Shown here: one piece after another, positions 23,361-35,123 of the stretch
Numbering within the stretch: the stretch's first letter is position 1
Layout: every line of letters begins with the position of its first letter
From: Syngnathus acus
Lineage: Eukaryota; Chordata; Actinopteri; Syngnathiformes; Syngnathidae
DNA: 64,000 nt
Reading direction: 5' to 3'
Assembly (NCBI RefSeq): GCF_901709675.1
Contig: NC_051091.1
Coordinates: forward strand, 13,426,967-13,490,966
Made by a program: the position numbers and the translations under genes
Notes under the pieces: generated by a model
Told to the model about the DNA's origin: nothing
Seen by the model: only the letters and a program-made list of their open reading frames with translations
Databases searched by the model: none

Positions 23361-26300
23361 TCACAGTCCGGCATCATTGTATGTGGGCGTGGCCGCTTTC
23401 AGGATGCTCTGAGCATTCTCCTCCAGCAGGGGGCGCCACTTGACTTCTCCAGTCAGAAGTAAGTCTTCGCCGTCCAGAGAGTCAATGAACTGCATCTGAA
23501 AAACAAGCACGCTCACTGGGTTAGCCTCAGTGCCGTATGTCAAGCTGACACAGCGAGGGTGAGGGAGATTACGGTTTAGGACAAATTGAACCGCTGCAAG
23601 ACTCGCCAAGCTGCACGCTTCAACGTCAATACACTTACTTATGACCTACAAGCACCTTTGTATGAAATGCGCTTCAGAAATAATGTTGCCCTGCTCCGGA
23701 CCGGCCAATGGCCTTGCCAGTCTTTTAACACGGTTGTGCATCTGCTTCATTAAAAACATCCATCCATCCATCCATCCATCCATCCATTTTCTGAACCGCT
23801 TAGTCCCCACGGGGGTCGCGGGCGTGCTGGAGCCTATCCCAGCCGTCATCGGGCAGTAGGTGGGCGACACCCTGAACCGGTTGCCAGCCAATCGCAGGGC
23901 ACACAGACAAACAACCATTTGCAGTCGCACTCACACCTAGGGACAATTTGGAGTCTTCAATCGGCCTACCAAGCATGTTTTTGGGATGTGGGAGGAAACC
24001 GGAGTGCCCGGAGAAAACCCACACGGGCCCGGGGAGAACATGCAAACTTCACACAGGGAGGGCCGGAGGTGGAATCGAACCCGCACCCTCCTAACTGTGA
24101 GGCGGACGTGCTACCCAGTGCGTCACCGAGCCGCCCTCATTAAAAACAAAACAACAAAAAACCCTTTAAGAAGGAAAATAATTCTGTCACCACTGTGAAA
24201 TTTGATTCACAGACGATGAATGGCATTGAGTGCCATTTGCATCACTATTTAGAAAAATCTGAGAACACTGCTTGCATAAGCATCAGCAAGATGGCGGAGA
24301 GTTGGATGAAAACGTCTGCAAGTTGACTGAAGCAAGCCTGTGAAATGACGCAACGGCCAAATGACACACCTGCTTGCGCACATACTCCACCATGAGCTCC
24401 AGCTGGGCAGAGTCCTCACACTGACAGTTGAACAAATTTCTCCACAGAGCGGCGGCAAGGACGCTGTCGTCGGACAGGATGCCCTGCGCACGCGTACCAA
24501 CGTGAATACCCAAGCGCACGCACAGCCAGCAAGCCACCCTGCGTATCCAACCAACCTCGTCGTATCCAAACAAAGCGGCGTAGAAGGTCTCAGTCATGGC
24601 TTTGAGGGCTTCCTTACGATGAATGGCGTCAATCTGCCATACAAACATCAGCATCACCTTGCTATATATTTTATATTAATCTGTCAAAAAAATAGTTTAA
24701 AAGCTTGTTTGGGATGAGAACAAAACCCCCCACAAGACCGTTTCAAAACCTTCGAGGCAGCATGGACGACTGTTGCCTTTAACAGCTAGCGTCGCTCACT
24801 CACCCCCATGATCTTGCTGCGCTGCTCCACGTCCTCCCACATGGAGTGGACCACGTAGCGACACATGTACTTGCCTGCCCGGCCCTCCTGACGCATCCGC
24901 ACCAGACACATCCTGCCAGGAAGCAAGGACGCGGCCGCTCCATCAAAGTGAGCACTTGAAGACGTCGCTGTACATCGCTAGCTTGTGACACGCGCGCACA
25001 AGCACAGATGGCTGCGTTGACATGTCGACTGTTTGTGACACAAGCGGCTGCCTCACCACACGTGCAGCTGCGCCACCAGGAACCAGGAGTTGAGTGTGTC
25101 GGGCAGCAAGCACCCTGAGACAAAAGCGTCAGCCTTAGTGCGGCTCACGTCAATGAGCGCAGCGGCGCTTTGTACGCACTGTCCAAGAAGTCGTCGTAGT
25201 TGACCCTCTCCACGCAGCACGTGTACATGCGCAAGGCCGCAATCTTGATTTTCTGCACACAACACAAAGGACATGACAACATCTCGCCTTGGTCGACCAC
25301 AGCGGGCACCCCCTGACACACACTCACTCACTCACCCATTTGTTGTACTTGAGGGGTCCTGTGAAGCCCATGGCCTCAATCAGCTTGGTGAAGCCGCCCA
25401 CTTCCTCCCGGCTGGGTGCCAGCGTCTCCTTCACGCTGCACGTCTGACACGCGCACACACAAGGCAACTTTTTTTTCACATTGATATCATTACTGGATTT
25501 ATTTTTTGCCCAGCCTTCCATTTTGGGACTGGGACGTGGCCAGTATGCTCGCACTCACTGTTTCTGATGATTGCCCTGTGATAATTTCATTGTTCACTTT
25601 TGACTGAATCCCATTTGAACACACACAGAGCAGACACGCAAGCATTGGCTGCCAATCGCAACAAATTGAAGCACGCGAGCCAGTCGGGCAGCGCACGGCA
25701 GCAACCCGTCACACTGTTGTGCTTCCAGAAGCGGATGAAATGCAGCCACCACCTAGCGAGCACCTCTGTTTGCCATCTGAAGTGGCGTCCCAACTTTCCT
25801 GCCGCCATTCAACACATGCATGCTTGTGATGACGATACCTGTGCGCTCAGGTACAGCGGGCGCCGTCGCGTCGTCATCAGGGGGACCACACGAGGCCTGC
25901 TGATGGACACCGCCTGTCGGCAAACCGGAGTGACACGCACAAACATAAAGGATGGAGACTTGTGACACGACTCCGACCTGGCACGACAGCAGCTCGCATT
26001 TGACATTGCTGACGTCATCGACGTGAAGTCAAGTCAAAGGACAAAAGCATGCCTGGCGACCCCCACCAATCAGGTAAATTTGTCATTTGAATGCTCTCAC
26101 ATTGGAGTGAAGCAGCCAAATGCGCTCCTTTCTCATCCATCTTTTTGCCACCAACCGAAGATGACATCACGGTGCCTAAGCACTCAGGAACCGGTGAGCC
26201 GTGACGGCATTGCGATGTTCTTTTCAGTCGCCGGCGAAGAAGGGGCATTCAAATGGTTGCGTTTCGCTGCTTCATTGCGACTCGTCAAATTTCATCTGGA

Positions 26301-27092
26301 GGGCAGAAACGAGGACCCGACTTCTCCTTGGAACAGCTCACAAGCTACGAAGTGTTTTGTTCATCTGCAACACTACCTGCTTTTGCCCCAATCATGGCAC
26401 AAATTAGATTTCTTCCCCTTTTTTGCTGTTTATTACTACATTCATAAAATATGACTTAACGTTCGTGCATTATATTGCTTTCGGATTCAATATTCAAAGT
26501 AGTTTTCGAATCATGATTTTTGGTTACCTATTGTTTCGAATAGTGGCCAGAATTACTTAACTACAGTACTTGGGGCGGGGAGCGCATTGTTGCCGAGATC
26601 TAAGTTTAGTACGCTTTTAAATGAAAACTGTTTGCTGAGAAGAGAATAAAGATGAAGTCATTTACGAGAGCTTGAAATTGATTTCTAGCAACAACAAAAC
26701 GGGTCAGGGATGCCGCATTTTCACAGCGTTTCAGTGGTCGTCACTTTGTGAACCTTTGTCCTAGGAAAACAATATTTGTATTGGTGGAGTCGTCTTGGAT
26801 ATGAGCGGACTGACCTTTGAAATCTTTTATACTGAGCAACATAGTGCCACTGGCCCACTTCAACATCTCTGATTATTTCAATTACATCCGCGTTGACGCC
26901 AATTGTGGCAACGACCTGACCCGGATTCCTTTGATGGAAACGCAAGGGAATCGTGGCGATAAAAGTTCCAGCCGCGCGTTACGTGGAGAAGCGAAGCTCA
27001 GCTAGGCTAACCTTGTGGCACGGGAGGTCGGTTCCGACGGTTCTGGCGGCAGACTGTAGCGGCCGCCGGGACGCGAGCCACAGGGCCCACAT
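23361..27092 (-). CDS. uqcc1: Ubiquinol-cytochrome c reductase complex assembly factor 1 (nine coding exons)
   Basis: UQCC1 (Cbp3 homologue) acts in mitochondria with UQCC2 to bind newly made cytochrome b and start assembly of respiratory complex III. Minus-strand coding exons: 27092-27012, 25913-25839, 25443-25336, 25252-25180, 25114-25057, 24912-24804, 24633-24556, 24483-24370 and 23495-23361. All are GT-AG in compatible phase and total 276 aa, near the human length (about 299). The first exon gives an arginine-rich, acid-poor N-terminus typical of a mitochondrial presequence. Diagnostic blocks are FTKLIEAMGFTGPLKYNKW, KIKIAALRMYTCCVE, LPDTLNSWFLVAQLHVW, RYVVHSMWEDVEQ, FYAALFGYDEGILSDD and the C-terminus SPTYNDEGL-like ATPTYNDAGL. 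The second exon is the least conserved and one small exon there could be missed. In human the gene also neighbours EIF6. The last intron holds a SINE-like repeat. Confidence 0.93.
23757..24140 (-). repeat. tRNA-like SINE inside the last uqcc1 intron
   Basis: This is a full-looking copy in the minus direction: head TGACGCACTGGGTAGCACGT, box GGTTCGATTCC, body CCCACATCCCAAAAACATGC and tail (GGAT)n. It is the same family as 11256-11545 and 54620-54962. Its ATGG tail matches that of the Nimb-like LINE, a likely source of its mobility. Confidence 0.7.
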
Positions 27093-27520
27093 GACCCGCA
27101 AGAAGCCCCGGTAGAGGCAAACCGAACTTTCGAAGGCTACAAACTGCTCAGTGTCTCTACCGGCCGGCGACGGTTATAGTCAATGTCAACTCAACCAGTC
27201 GAGTGTCCGCAAGCAATTGCGTCCGATCGGCAACAAAAGTCCACATCACCAATAGAAGTGTCCGCCTGACCTAATTTTCCACTTCCTTTACCTTCTTTCT
27301 TTACGTTCCACTCTTTTTTTTACCTTTACTATATTTCCTCCTTTTTTCCCCATTCGCTCTTTCTTTGCTTTCAGCTGCTTATTTTCTCTTTGCGATGCTT
27401 TTTTTAAATTTTGTCATAGCTCATGGTACTGAGCGAATCACCTGTGCCAAAGAGGCCTATTCTAAAAAGAGTATCAATGTATCGATACCACAGGTTTGAT
27501 CCGCCCATTAGTAGTCAAGT
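27093..27520. other. Upstream of uqcc1, no gene seen
   Basis: The first 120 bp are GC-rich and may hold the uqcc1 promoter. The rest is pyrimidine-rich, low-complexity DNA with no recognisable feature. Confidence 0.4.
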
Positions 27521-27940
27521 CAAGTTTATTTATATAGCCCTAAATCACAGGAAAGTCTCAAAGGGCTTCACATATACAAAAAAATAAGAATTATTCTCGA
27601 ACATCCCCTTATCTTAAACTCCCAGGAGGGCAAGGAAAAACTAAAAAAAACTCCTACTGGAGGAAAAATGAGAAAATTTGAGAAGGAGTCACAGATGGGA
27701 GGATCCCCCTTCCAGGATGACCAGGCTGCAATGGATGCAGAGAGGGCACATAGAACACATACTATAAAACAATCCAAAGAAAAAGTGGATGTCCAATTCA
27801 AAGTGAAGAGCTGCAGGAGGTGCCCTCGATTGTCCTGGCGGTGTCTTCGAGGGGGGTAATCCGCTGCAGTTCCCTCATCCTGATTGGTCTGCAAGAAAAC
27901 CAGACAGCCATTGTCAGTTTGGGTGTCACCTAACAACCTC
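27521..27940 (-). mobile_element. 3' end of a CR1-group LINE, minus copy
   Basis: It starts with the tail AGTCAAGTCAAGTTTATTTA, as in many fish repeats, and contains the block CTTAAACTCCCAGGAGGGCA also found inverted at 22580-22600. The reading frames are broken. Confidence 0.6.
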
Positions 27941-28115
27941 CCCAGCCGGGGGGGGGGGGGGGGGGGGGCGAAAACACAAACTTTGTGTCTTTATTTACTG
28001 TATTGTCAACGAAATAGGAATGTGTACACACTTTTGAGTGCTTGACCTGCTGTCTGTCGCGCCTGTACTCACTGGTGTACTCTGGCGTGTGTGCCGTCCG
28101 TCTCAGTGCCTCCCC

Positions 28116-28730
28116 AGTCATGAACCTCACCGCACGTCACTAGGAGCCATGTTGTTTGGGGCTTCATGCCCCTGGTAGGGTAACCCATGGCAAAAGGGTC
28201 ATAGGTGAGGGGCCAGACAAAGCACGGCTCACAAAAACCCCTTATGGTGAGAAAAATAAATGGACTTCGTTTTACCTCGCCCGGACGCGGGTCACCGGGG
28301 CACCCCTCTGGAGGCAGGCCTGGAGCTGGGGCTCGAAGGTGAGCGTCTGGTGGCCGGGCCTTTGCCCATGGGGCCCGGCCGGGCACAGCCCGAAAAGAAG
28401 AAGTTGGTCCCCCTTCCCATTAGCTCACCACCTGTGGGAGGGGCCAAAGGAGTTGGGTACAAAGTGAGCTGGACGGCGGTCAAAGGAGGGGACCTTGGCG
28501 GTCCAATCCCGGACTGCAGAAGCTGGCTCTTGGGACATGGAATGTCACCTCTCTGGCTGGAAAGGAGCCCGAGCTGGTGTGCGAGGCAGAAAAGTTCCGA
28601 CTAGACATAGTCGGACTTGCCTCCACACACAGTTTGGGCTCTGGTACAAGCCCTCTTGAGAGGGGCTGGACTCTCTTCCACTCTGGAGTTACTCACGGTG
28701 AGACCTGCGTGAAGCTGGCCCCCCACCCCA
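28116..28730 (+). mobile_element. 5' fragment of an I/Nimb-like LINE (5' UTR and start of endonuclease)
   Basis: Near 28520-28690 the plus strand codes for TWNVTSLAGKEPELVCEAEK and FRLDIVGLASTHSLGSGTSP, the N-terminal endonuclease of the same LINE type as 16863-18110. The GC-rich stretch before it looks like the LINE 5' UTR. It stops at the start of the foldback element at about 28731, so the foldback probably cut into it. Confidence 0.7.
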
Positions 28731-29565
28731 CGCAAAATTTTTAGCAAAATAGTCTGTTTCATTTGTGCTTCGTTTGTGTTGGTTTGTGCAGCAAAAATTT
28801 TCGTTTGTGCTGTTCTAAAGCCTGTTCTTTAGTTATGAAAGATTATTTTATAGGTCATCCAGACTTCACCCAGCCCCCCATCTGCTCAAAATGAACCCAA
28901 AATGGTACCGTTCGTTTGTGCTTCGTTAGTGCTGGTTTGTGCAGCAAAAATTTTCGTTTGTGCTGTTCTAAAGCCTGTTCTTTAGTTATGAAAGATTATT
29001 TTATAGGTCATCCAGACTTCACCCAGCCCCCCATCTGCTCAAAATGAACCCAAAATGGTACCGTTCGTTTGTGCTTCGTTAGTGCTGGTTTGTGCAGCAA
29101 AAATTTTCGTTTGTGCTGCTTCCGTTTCGTAGATATTACACATTTATTTTATAGCGATGACGTCACCCAGCCCCCCATTTCTCTCCAAATGGACCCAAAA
29201 TGGTACCGTTCGTTTGTGCTTCGTTTGTGCAGGTTTGTGCAGCAAATATCTTCGTTTGTGCTGCTTCCGTTTCGTAGATATTACACATTTATTTTATAGC
29301 AATGACGTCACCCAGCCCCCCTTTTCTCTCCAAATGGACCCAAAATGGTACCGTTCGTTTGTGCTTCGTTTGTGCAGCAAACATTTTCGTTTGTGCTGCT
29401 ACGGTTTCGTAGATATTACACATTTATTTTATAGCGATGACGTCACGTAGCCCCGCCCCCCTATTTACTTCCAAATGGACCCAAAATAGTGCCGTTCGTT
29501 TGTGTTTCGCTTGTGCTGGTTTGTGCTGCAAAAATGGTACCGATTGTGCTGCAAAAAAATTAGTT
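28731..29565. repeat. Left arm: six tandem inverted-repeat units
   Basis: The word TTCGTTTGTGCTTCG or a variant recurs at 28757, 28911, 29064, 29209, 29354 and 29494, so units are 140-154 bp. Each has shorter inner repeats of CGTTTGTGCT and GTTTGTGCAGCAAA. The three inner units each carry a perfect CRE palindrome TGACGTCA (29158, 29303, 29438). Confidence 0.9.
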
Positions 29566-29929
29566 GGCGTTCAGTGAATCATTCAATTTGTGATTCATTT
29601 AATACTAATTTATTTTCTAGAGATGTCAAATCCTTGCTCCATGGATTGTTAATTAACCATTTGTTTGTGCCATTGCAATTTTTCATTATTAAAATCATGC
29701 ATCTTCATTAACCCCCTGTCATGTATTTTATTCTTTTTCACTTGACATCATGATAACTCCTCAATTCTTACACATGTATTATCCAACTAATTACCATACA
29801 AAGTGACCTCTGCAGGCCGGTAAGACATATCGCAACAGGGTGGCGAAAAACAAAGACGTGCAACTTTTTCAAGCGACAAATGCACAACTATCTCCGAAGA
29901 TTTAATAACAGTGAGTGACAGAAAGCATG

Positions 29930-32052
29930 TCTGGCCATATCTTCCTGTATCAGGGTGTTTTAACATGAACAGGGGATACCAGCTCCAGTGTCCCAGTCGT
30001 GCAGATGCTGTCAGAGAAGCATGATGTTAATGCTATCACACAGTGGCTGAAGGAATGGATTCATGCAGGTGCATCTGTTCCTAAAGAAGCAGTGAGTGAC
30101 TTTTCTCTGGCGATTCTTGGAGCTCTAGTCAAAGCTTTTACCCCTCATCCTGATCTGAAGAGCTACATCAATGAGTGCTTTAACATTTCACATGGAAATC
30201 AACCTGGACATCTACCCCCATGTTTTGTCAGGGTAGATGTAGCACACTGTATTACGATGATCTGCTGATGGGACTGCCTGAAAAACAAAAGACCTCGTGT
30301 TAAGGATTTCTTTGTTAGGTCAATAGCACAGCTTCTTAAGTCACAATGTTTGCAACATGCAAAAGAACTTCTTCGTGCTATCACCATTGTGGCACTGAGT
30401 GAGACAGAGGGTAATGACAATTCCTCCGCCCCTATCCCATCAGAAAAGTGCAAGAAATACTTGAGAGCGCAAATTGCAGAGGAATTTGTCCCCATTTTAG
30501 ATGAGGAAGTTGAGGGACAAGAACCAGGTGATGCATTAAATCAGCACATCCAGACTAATGTCCGACAGTGGGTGACAGAAATATGTGAGGAGAGCAGGTC
30601 ACTTGCCATGGCTGATGGGGATAGAGACAACATCCACTTCCTCCCTGAGATTATTCCCCAAATAACAAGACTTGGAAGTTACCTGCCACTCTGGACAACA
30701 ATAATGGTCCCTCTCTTCAAAAGCACCAGCATCACTGCAAGTTCCGCAGCTGTTGAAGCAGAGTTCAAAAACATAAAAAAAGGCCTTTTCAAGCATGAAA
30801 GCCTACCCATTCGTGTGGACCGGTTTGTTGCTCGTCATCTTTCCTTCATTGAGGGAAACATGCGGATTTGCTCTGCAAAACAAAAAAGTGAAAAGGATGT
30901 GTGTGATGCCACGACTGTCAAAGAGCCTGACAATGTCTGCAGTACTTCTCAAACTGAAGTAGTAAACAAAAGGGAAAAAACATCCCATCCTGGAGTGGAG
31001 CCAGATGCATCTACTGACAGTGCAGTTGAAAACTGGAGAGGTTTAGCGGTCCCACCGAAAAAAAGAAAGATAACTTCATATCTCTCTCCTTGTCCTGAAT
31101 GGCTGCATATTGATACACAAGTGGGCTGGAAAAAAGTCAAGGTACCATTGTTGAAAAACGGGAACCATCAACAGCCTGTTAAACTTCGCACATCAAAAGT
31201 GTTTGTGCTCAATACTTGTGCATTTGATTCTGTCTTTCAATGCTTATGCTGTTCTTTCTGTGAAAGTTTTTCATTTGAAAAGACTGTTCTGAACTATGAA
31301 CGTGGGAACCAATTCCTCCACCTGGTGAAAACCATCACAACACAGGGTGTGAACCCACAGGTATACTCACAGAGGGCAGAACTGCAGGGGGAAATATTCA
31401 AACCTGTCCTCCTGACCTCTGGTGCTCTCCAAATTGATGCACAATGCCACATCTCCACTGTAATTGAGAGCGCAATGAGGAATATCCCAAGTGTTTATTT
31501 GATAAAACAATGCTCCTCACAGTACTGCAGTTTAAGCCAACAAGTAACAAGGCAAGTTTCACTTGTTTGTGCAAACATTGCTGTCCTGCAGACCTGTGGC
31601 ATAGCTTCTCTTCAGACTGCTGCTGAAGAGGGACACAGCCTTCCTGACTCTCTCTGCCTCAGGCCAATTGAAAATCCTTCCCAGTGTCCGTCTTCATTCA
31701 AAACACAGGACAACAATACAGGCAAGGCTCTGTGTTCAGGTAATGTTACTCACACCTACAATCTGGGAGAGTTTGTGTGGGTGGATTGACACTGACCTTG
31801 GTAGCAGTTGCAAGGAAGTTGCCTTGCTTGAATTTCCCTCCAGTCTGGAGCTAAAAGAGAAAGACATTTACTTTGAGAGCAGTCATTGGCTTTGAACCAG
31901 GACTGACCCAGGATTCTCTTGGGCATTATGTGGCATACTGCAGGAGGACTGCATATGCCTGGGAGATCTATAATGACCTGGGAAGTGGAGTGAAAGCAGC
32001 ATCAGTAAATACTAAGATCTTCCCACATGCTGTGTTCTACACAGTGCAGTGA
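29930..32052 (+). pseudogene. MULE-like transposase fragment fused to a USP-like domain (copy A, broken)
   Basis: One frame runs from about 29969 to 31789 with a single internal stop (TGA, 30265-30267, where copy B has CGA for Arg). The first part ([61 protein letters not shown]) resembles the DDE core and later part of Mutator-like/NOF transposases. It continues to SSAAVEAEFKNIKKGLF near 30750. A lysine-rich linker follows. Then comes a segment with a USP Cys-box-like motif NTCAFDSVFQ (Cys codon 31217-31219) and, in another frame, a His-box-like GHYVAYCRR (His codon 31924-31926) ending WEIYND. A 4-bp duplication near 31782 and one extra base near 31863 break the frame. The start of the transposase is missing or in an upstream exon. 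Function is inferred from motifs only. Confidence 0.65.
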
Positions 32053-32055
32053 GTG

Positions 32056-32444
32056 TTGGGAAAAAAAATGTTGATAATGTTCCCTTTGACAAAGAAAGTT
32101 ATTTTTTCACGTTTTCAAGTTTCTTTTTCTGGCTGTCATCAACTTCACATACATGTATTAATTGTTGCATTAATCAATGTTTTGGAGCAGACATAGACTC
32201 ATCAGGTATTTAGGTTGCGGTGAACCTTTTGCATGTCAGATGTAATTGAAAAAAATGATCATATAGGCTTATTGAAAACAAGGAAATTAATCAATGAGCA
32301 CGATACAAACATAATTACAGAAATATCCTCGTACTAAAAGCCATTCCCCGCAGTGAAAGTTTTCTGTAAGCTAAAAAGAAAAGAAAAAAAGGCTAAGAAC
32401 ATATTTACCTTGTCCTGCATCAGGAGCATTCCAGGAGCTTGAAA
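32056..32444. other. 3' untranslated part of the foldback gene
   Basis: It has no open frame. Its first 110 bp (32062-32170) recur inverted in copy B, at 34263-34320 and 33020-33081, which shows it belongs to the element. Confidence 0.6.
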
Positions 32445-33007
32445 TTCGCGACAAAATACAGTGACGTGGCTGGGTGACGTCATCGCTATGAATTAAGTGT
32501 GTAATATCTGCAAAACCGTAGCAGCACAAACGAAACTTTTTGCAGCACAAACCAGCACAAACGAAACACAAACGAACGGCACTATTTTGGGTCCATTTGG
32601 AAGTAAATAGGGGGGGCGGGGCTACGTGACGTCATCGCTATAAAATAAATGTGTAATATCTACGAAACCGTAGCAGCACAAACGAACATTTTTGCTGCAC
32701 AAACCAGCACAAACGAAGCACAAACGAACTGTACTATTTTGGGTCCATTTGGAGAGAAATGGGGAGCTGGGTGACGTCATCGCTATAAAATAAATGTGTA
32801 ATATCTACGAAACGGAAGCAGCACAAACGAAAATTTTTGCTGCACAAACCAGCACAAACGAAGCACAAACGAACGGTACCATTTTGGGTCCATTTGGAGA
32901 GAAATGGGGGGCTGGGTGAACTCTGGATGACCTATAAAATAATCTTTCATAACTAAAAAACCATAGCAGCACAAACGAAAATTTTTGCTGCACAAACCAG
33001 CACAAAT
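32445..33007. repeat. Right arm: four tandem units, inverted relative to left arm
   Basis: The units contain AGCAGCACAAACGAAAATTT, GCACAAACCAGCACAAACG and GGTCCATTTGGAGAGAAATG, the reverse complements of the left arm. TGACGTCA occurs at 32475, 32627 and 32772. The last unit (32915-33007) is of the outer AATAATCTTTCATAACTAAA subtype. Confidence 0.9.
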
Positions 33008-33081
33008 TACATGTTTGTTACATTACACCAACACAATTAATACATGTATGTGAAGTTGATGACAGCCAGAAAAAGAAACTT

Positions 33082-34262
33082 TGTTGGATTTGGTCCACAA
33101 TTTAGGGAGCGCTATCTGCGCCTCACGGCAAAAGCCATTGCCAATCACCTGTTATCCAATTTACTCACTGCGTGCTCGTTTAATTTCTTCAGATTTAGGA
33201 AAATGCAAAGACACTGAAGCAGAAATTAGACTTACACAGGTTGGTTGAGTTCAATCACAATTCTTGTTAAGAAAGCTCTGTTTTCAGGAAAGTACAATAC
33301 AGCGCTGGGCCTTTCAAGAGCAGAAAGTCTCCATTCAGAAAAGGCAACGTTCAAGGTTCTTTGGTCAGCTTATATTCAGTTGCCCAGGCCGGTGTGGGGC
33401 GAGTTTGATGGGTGATGAGTCGTTGGGGTGGGGCGAGTTCGCAGTAGAGTTTGATTCCATGGGAGTGGGTGCTGGTTATGGACGATTCGGTGTGTGTGTG
33501 GGGGCTGCCGTCTTCCATCCTGTCTTTCGGCCTTGGTGATCATCTTTGGCCGAGTCCTTGGCTGTCTCCCTCTGGCACCAGCTGGTTTTATCTCCAAGTG
33601 ACCTTCCTGTAAACATTCTGCTCCATTGCTACACTGTCGCACCTCATCCATTCGTCATTCTTTCAATTTTGTCATTTTGTACGGAATTATGTGAGCTTTT
33701 GGCTGTGACATCATCAATTTATTAATGTTCCCTGACGATGCAAAGTTTGTTCTTTTGATACTCCATGTCTTTGCTTACATCATTACATTCTTCGTTTAAT
33801 CAGGCTTCCAACCGTATCTCTTCTTTGTTAAGCAAAATATTTCCCTCTGTGCAGAGCGTTCAGTAGTAATCGAAAAGCTGGCGTCTCACATTTAGGCGAC
33901 ATATGACGTTTAGTCAAAACACAAGATATAATCAAGTACTGAACGGTCAAGACGACTCTGGCCGTGTCCATGATTTAGAGAAAAAACATCAGGCATGCAT
34001 TACACAGTTCCTTAAGGGTCATTAAGCTATTTAGGCAACATATCAAAAGACATTTATTTTGCAGTGCACAGAAATACATATTGAATCGTGAAGTTGTAGC
34101 AACCTCTGTTATTATCTTATATCAAAGAATGTCTAGTTATGTCTTCTTTATTGGTTGACTCCATGAATATACTTGTCTGCTTATATACTTTATCCAAAGA
34201 GATGTGAGCGTATCTGTTATTGTGGCTAGGCGGGTTTTGTGTCTTTTGACCCTATTCCTTCA
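33082..34262. mobile_element. Solo LTR-like insertion (1181 bp) in foldback copy B
   Basis: Aligning copy B with copy A shows an insertion that begins TGTTGGATTTGG and ends TATTCCTTCA, flanked by ACTT on both sides (33078-33081, 34263-34266). TG...CA ends and a 4-bp duplication fit a solo LTR. No long open frame is present. The family is not recognised. Confidence 0.65.
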
Positions 34263-34343
34263 ACTTGAAAACGTGAAAAAATAACTTTCTTTGTCAAAGG
34301 GAACATTATCAACATTTTGTTTTCCAACAATTCAAACAATGCA

Positions 34344-35090
34344 TCACTGCACTGTGTAGAACACAGCATGTGGGAAGATCTTAGTATTTACTGATGCTGC
34401 TTTCACTCCACTTCCCAGGTCATTATAGATCTCCCAGGCATATGCAGTCCTCCTGCAGTATGCCACATAATGCCCAAGAGAATCCTGGGTCCGTCCTTGT
34501 TCAAAGGCAATGACTGCTCTCAAAGTAAAAGTCTTCTCTTTTAGCTCCGGACTGGAGGGAAATTCAAGCAAGGCAACTTCCTTGCAACTGCTACCAAGGT
34601 CAGTGTCAATCCACACAAACTCTCCCAGATTGTAGCTGATCCCCATCAGCCAAGAATTGTCATTACCCTCTGTCTCACTCAGTGCCACAATGGTGATAGC
34701 ATGAAGACGTTATTTTGCATGTTGCAAACATTGTGACTTAAGAAGCTGTGCTATTGACCTGACAAAGAAATCCTTAACACGAGGTCTTTTGTTTTTCAGG
34801 CAGTCCCATCGGCAGATCATCTTAATACAGTGTGCTACATCTACCCTGACAAAACATGGGGGTAGATGTCCAGGTTGATTCCCACGTGAAATGTTAAAGC
34901 ACTCATTGATGTAGCTCTTCAGATCAGGATGAGAGGTAAAAGCTTTGACTAGAGCTCCAAGAATCGCCAGAGAAAAGTCACTCACTGCTTCTTTAGGAAC
35001 AGATGCACCTGCATGGATCCATTCCTTCAGCCACTGTGTGATAGCATTAACATCATGCTTCTCTGACAGCATCTGCACGACTGGGATACT
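34344..35090 (-). pseudogene. Transposase-USP gene, copy B (central deletion)
   Basis: The minus strand codes for [20 protein letters not shown] and the whole transposase piece without the stop seen in copy A (CRWDCLKNKRP), down to about 34710. A short out-of-frame junction follows, and then ALSETEGNDNS joined by deletion to YNLGEFVWIDTDLG and the His-box part LGHYVAYCRR...WEIYNDL, ending at 34344. Here the USP-like C-terminus reads without the frameshifts of copy A. The Cys box is in the deleted part, so any protease would be dead. Confidence 0.7.
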
Positions 35091-35123
35091 GGAGCTGGTA
35101 TGCCCTGTCATAACACCCTGATA

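Larger units (their letters stand above)
28731..33007 (+). mobile_element. Foldback-type DNA transposon with transposase-USP gene, copy A
   Basis: Two long inverted arms, 28731-29565 and about 32445-33007, are built from tandem 140-154 bp units and flank a gene at 29930-32052. The outermost unit in each arm is of one subtype (TTAGTTATGAAAGATTATTT) and the inner units of another (TAGATATTACACATTTATTT), so the arms are true mirror images. This is the architecture of Drosophila foldback elements carrying NOF. The target-site duplication is not readable because the right end abuts copy B. Confidence 0.75.

Noticed and set aside
24249-24657. Minus frames of 106-124 codons in uqcc1
   Set aside because: These are readthroughs of two real exons and the intron between them. 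The exon model with GT-AG sites fits the family better.
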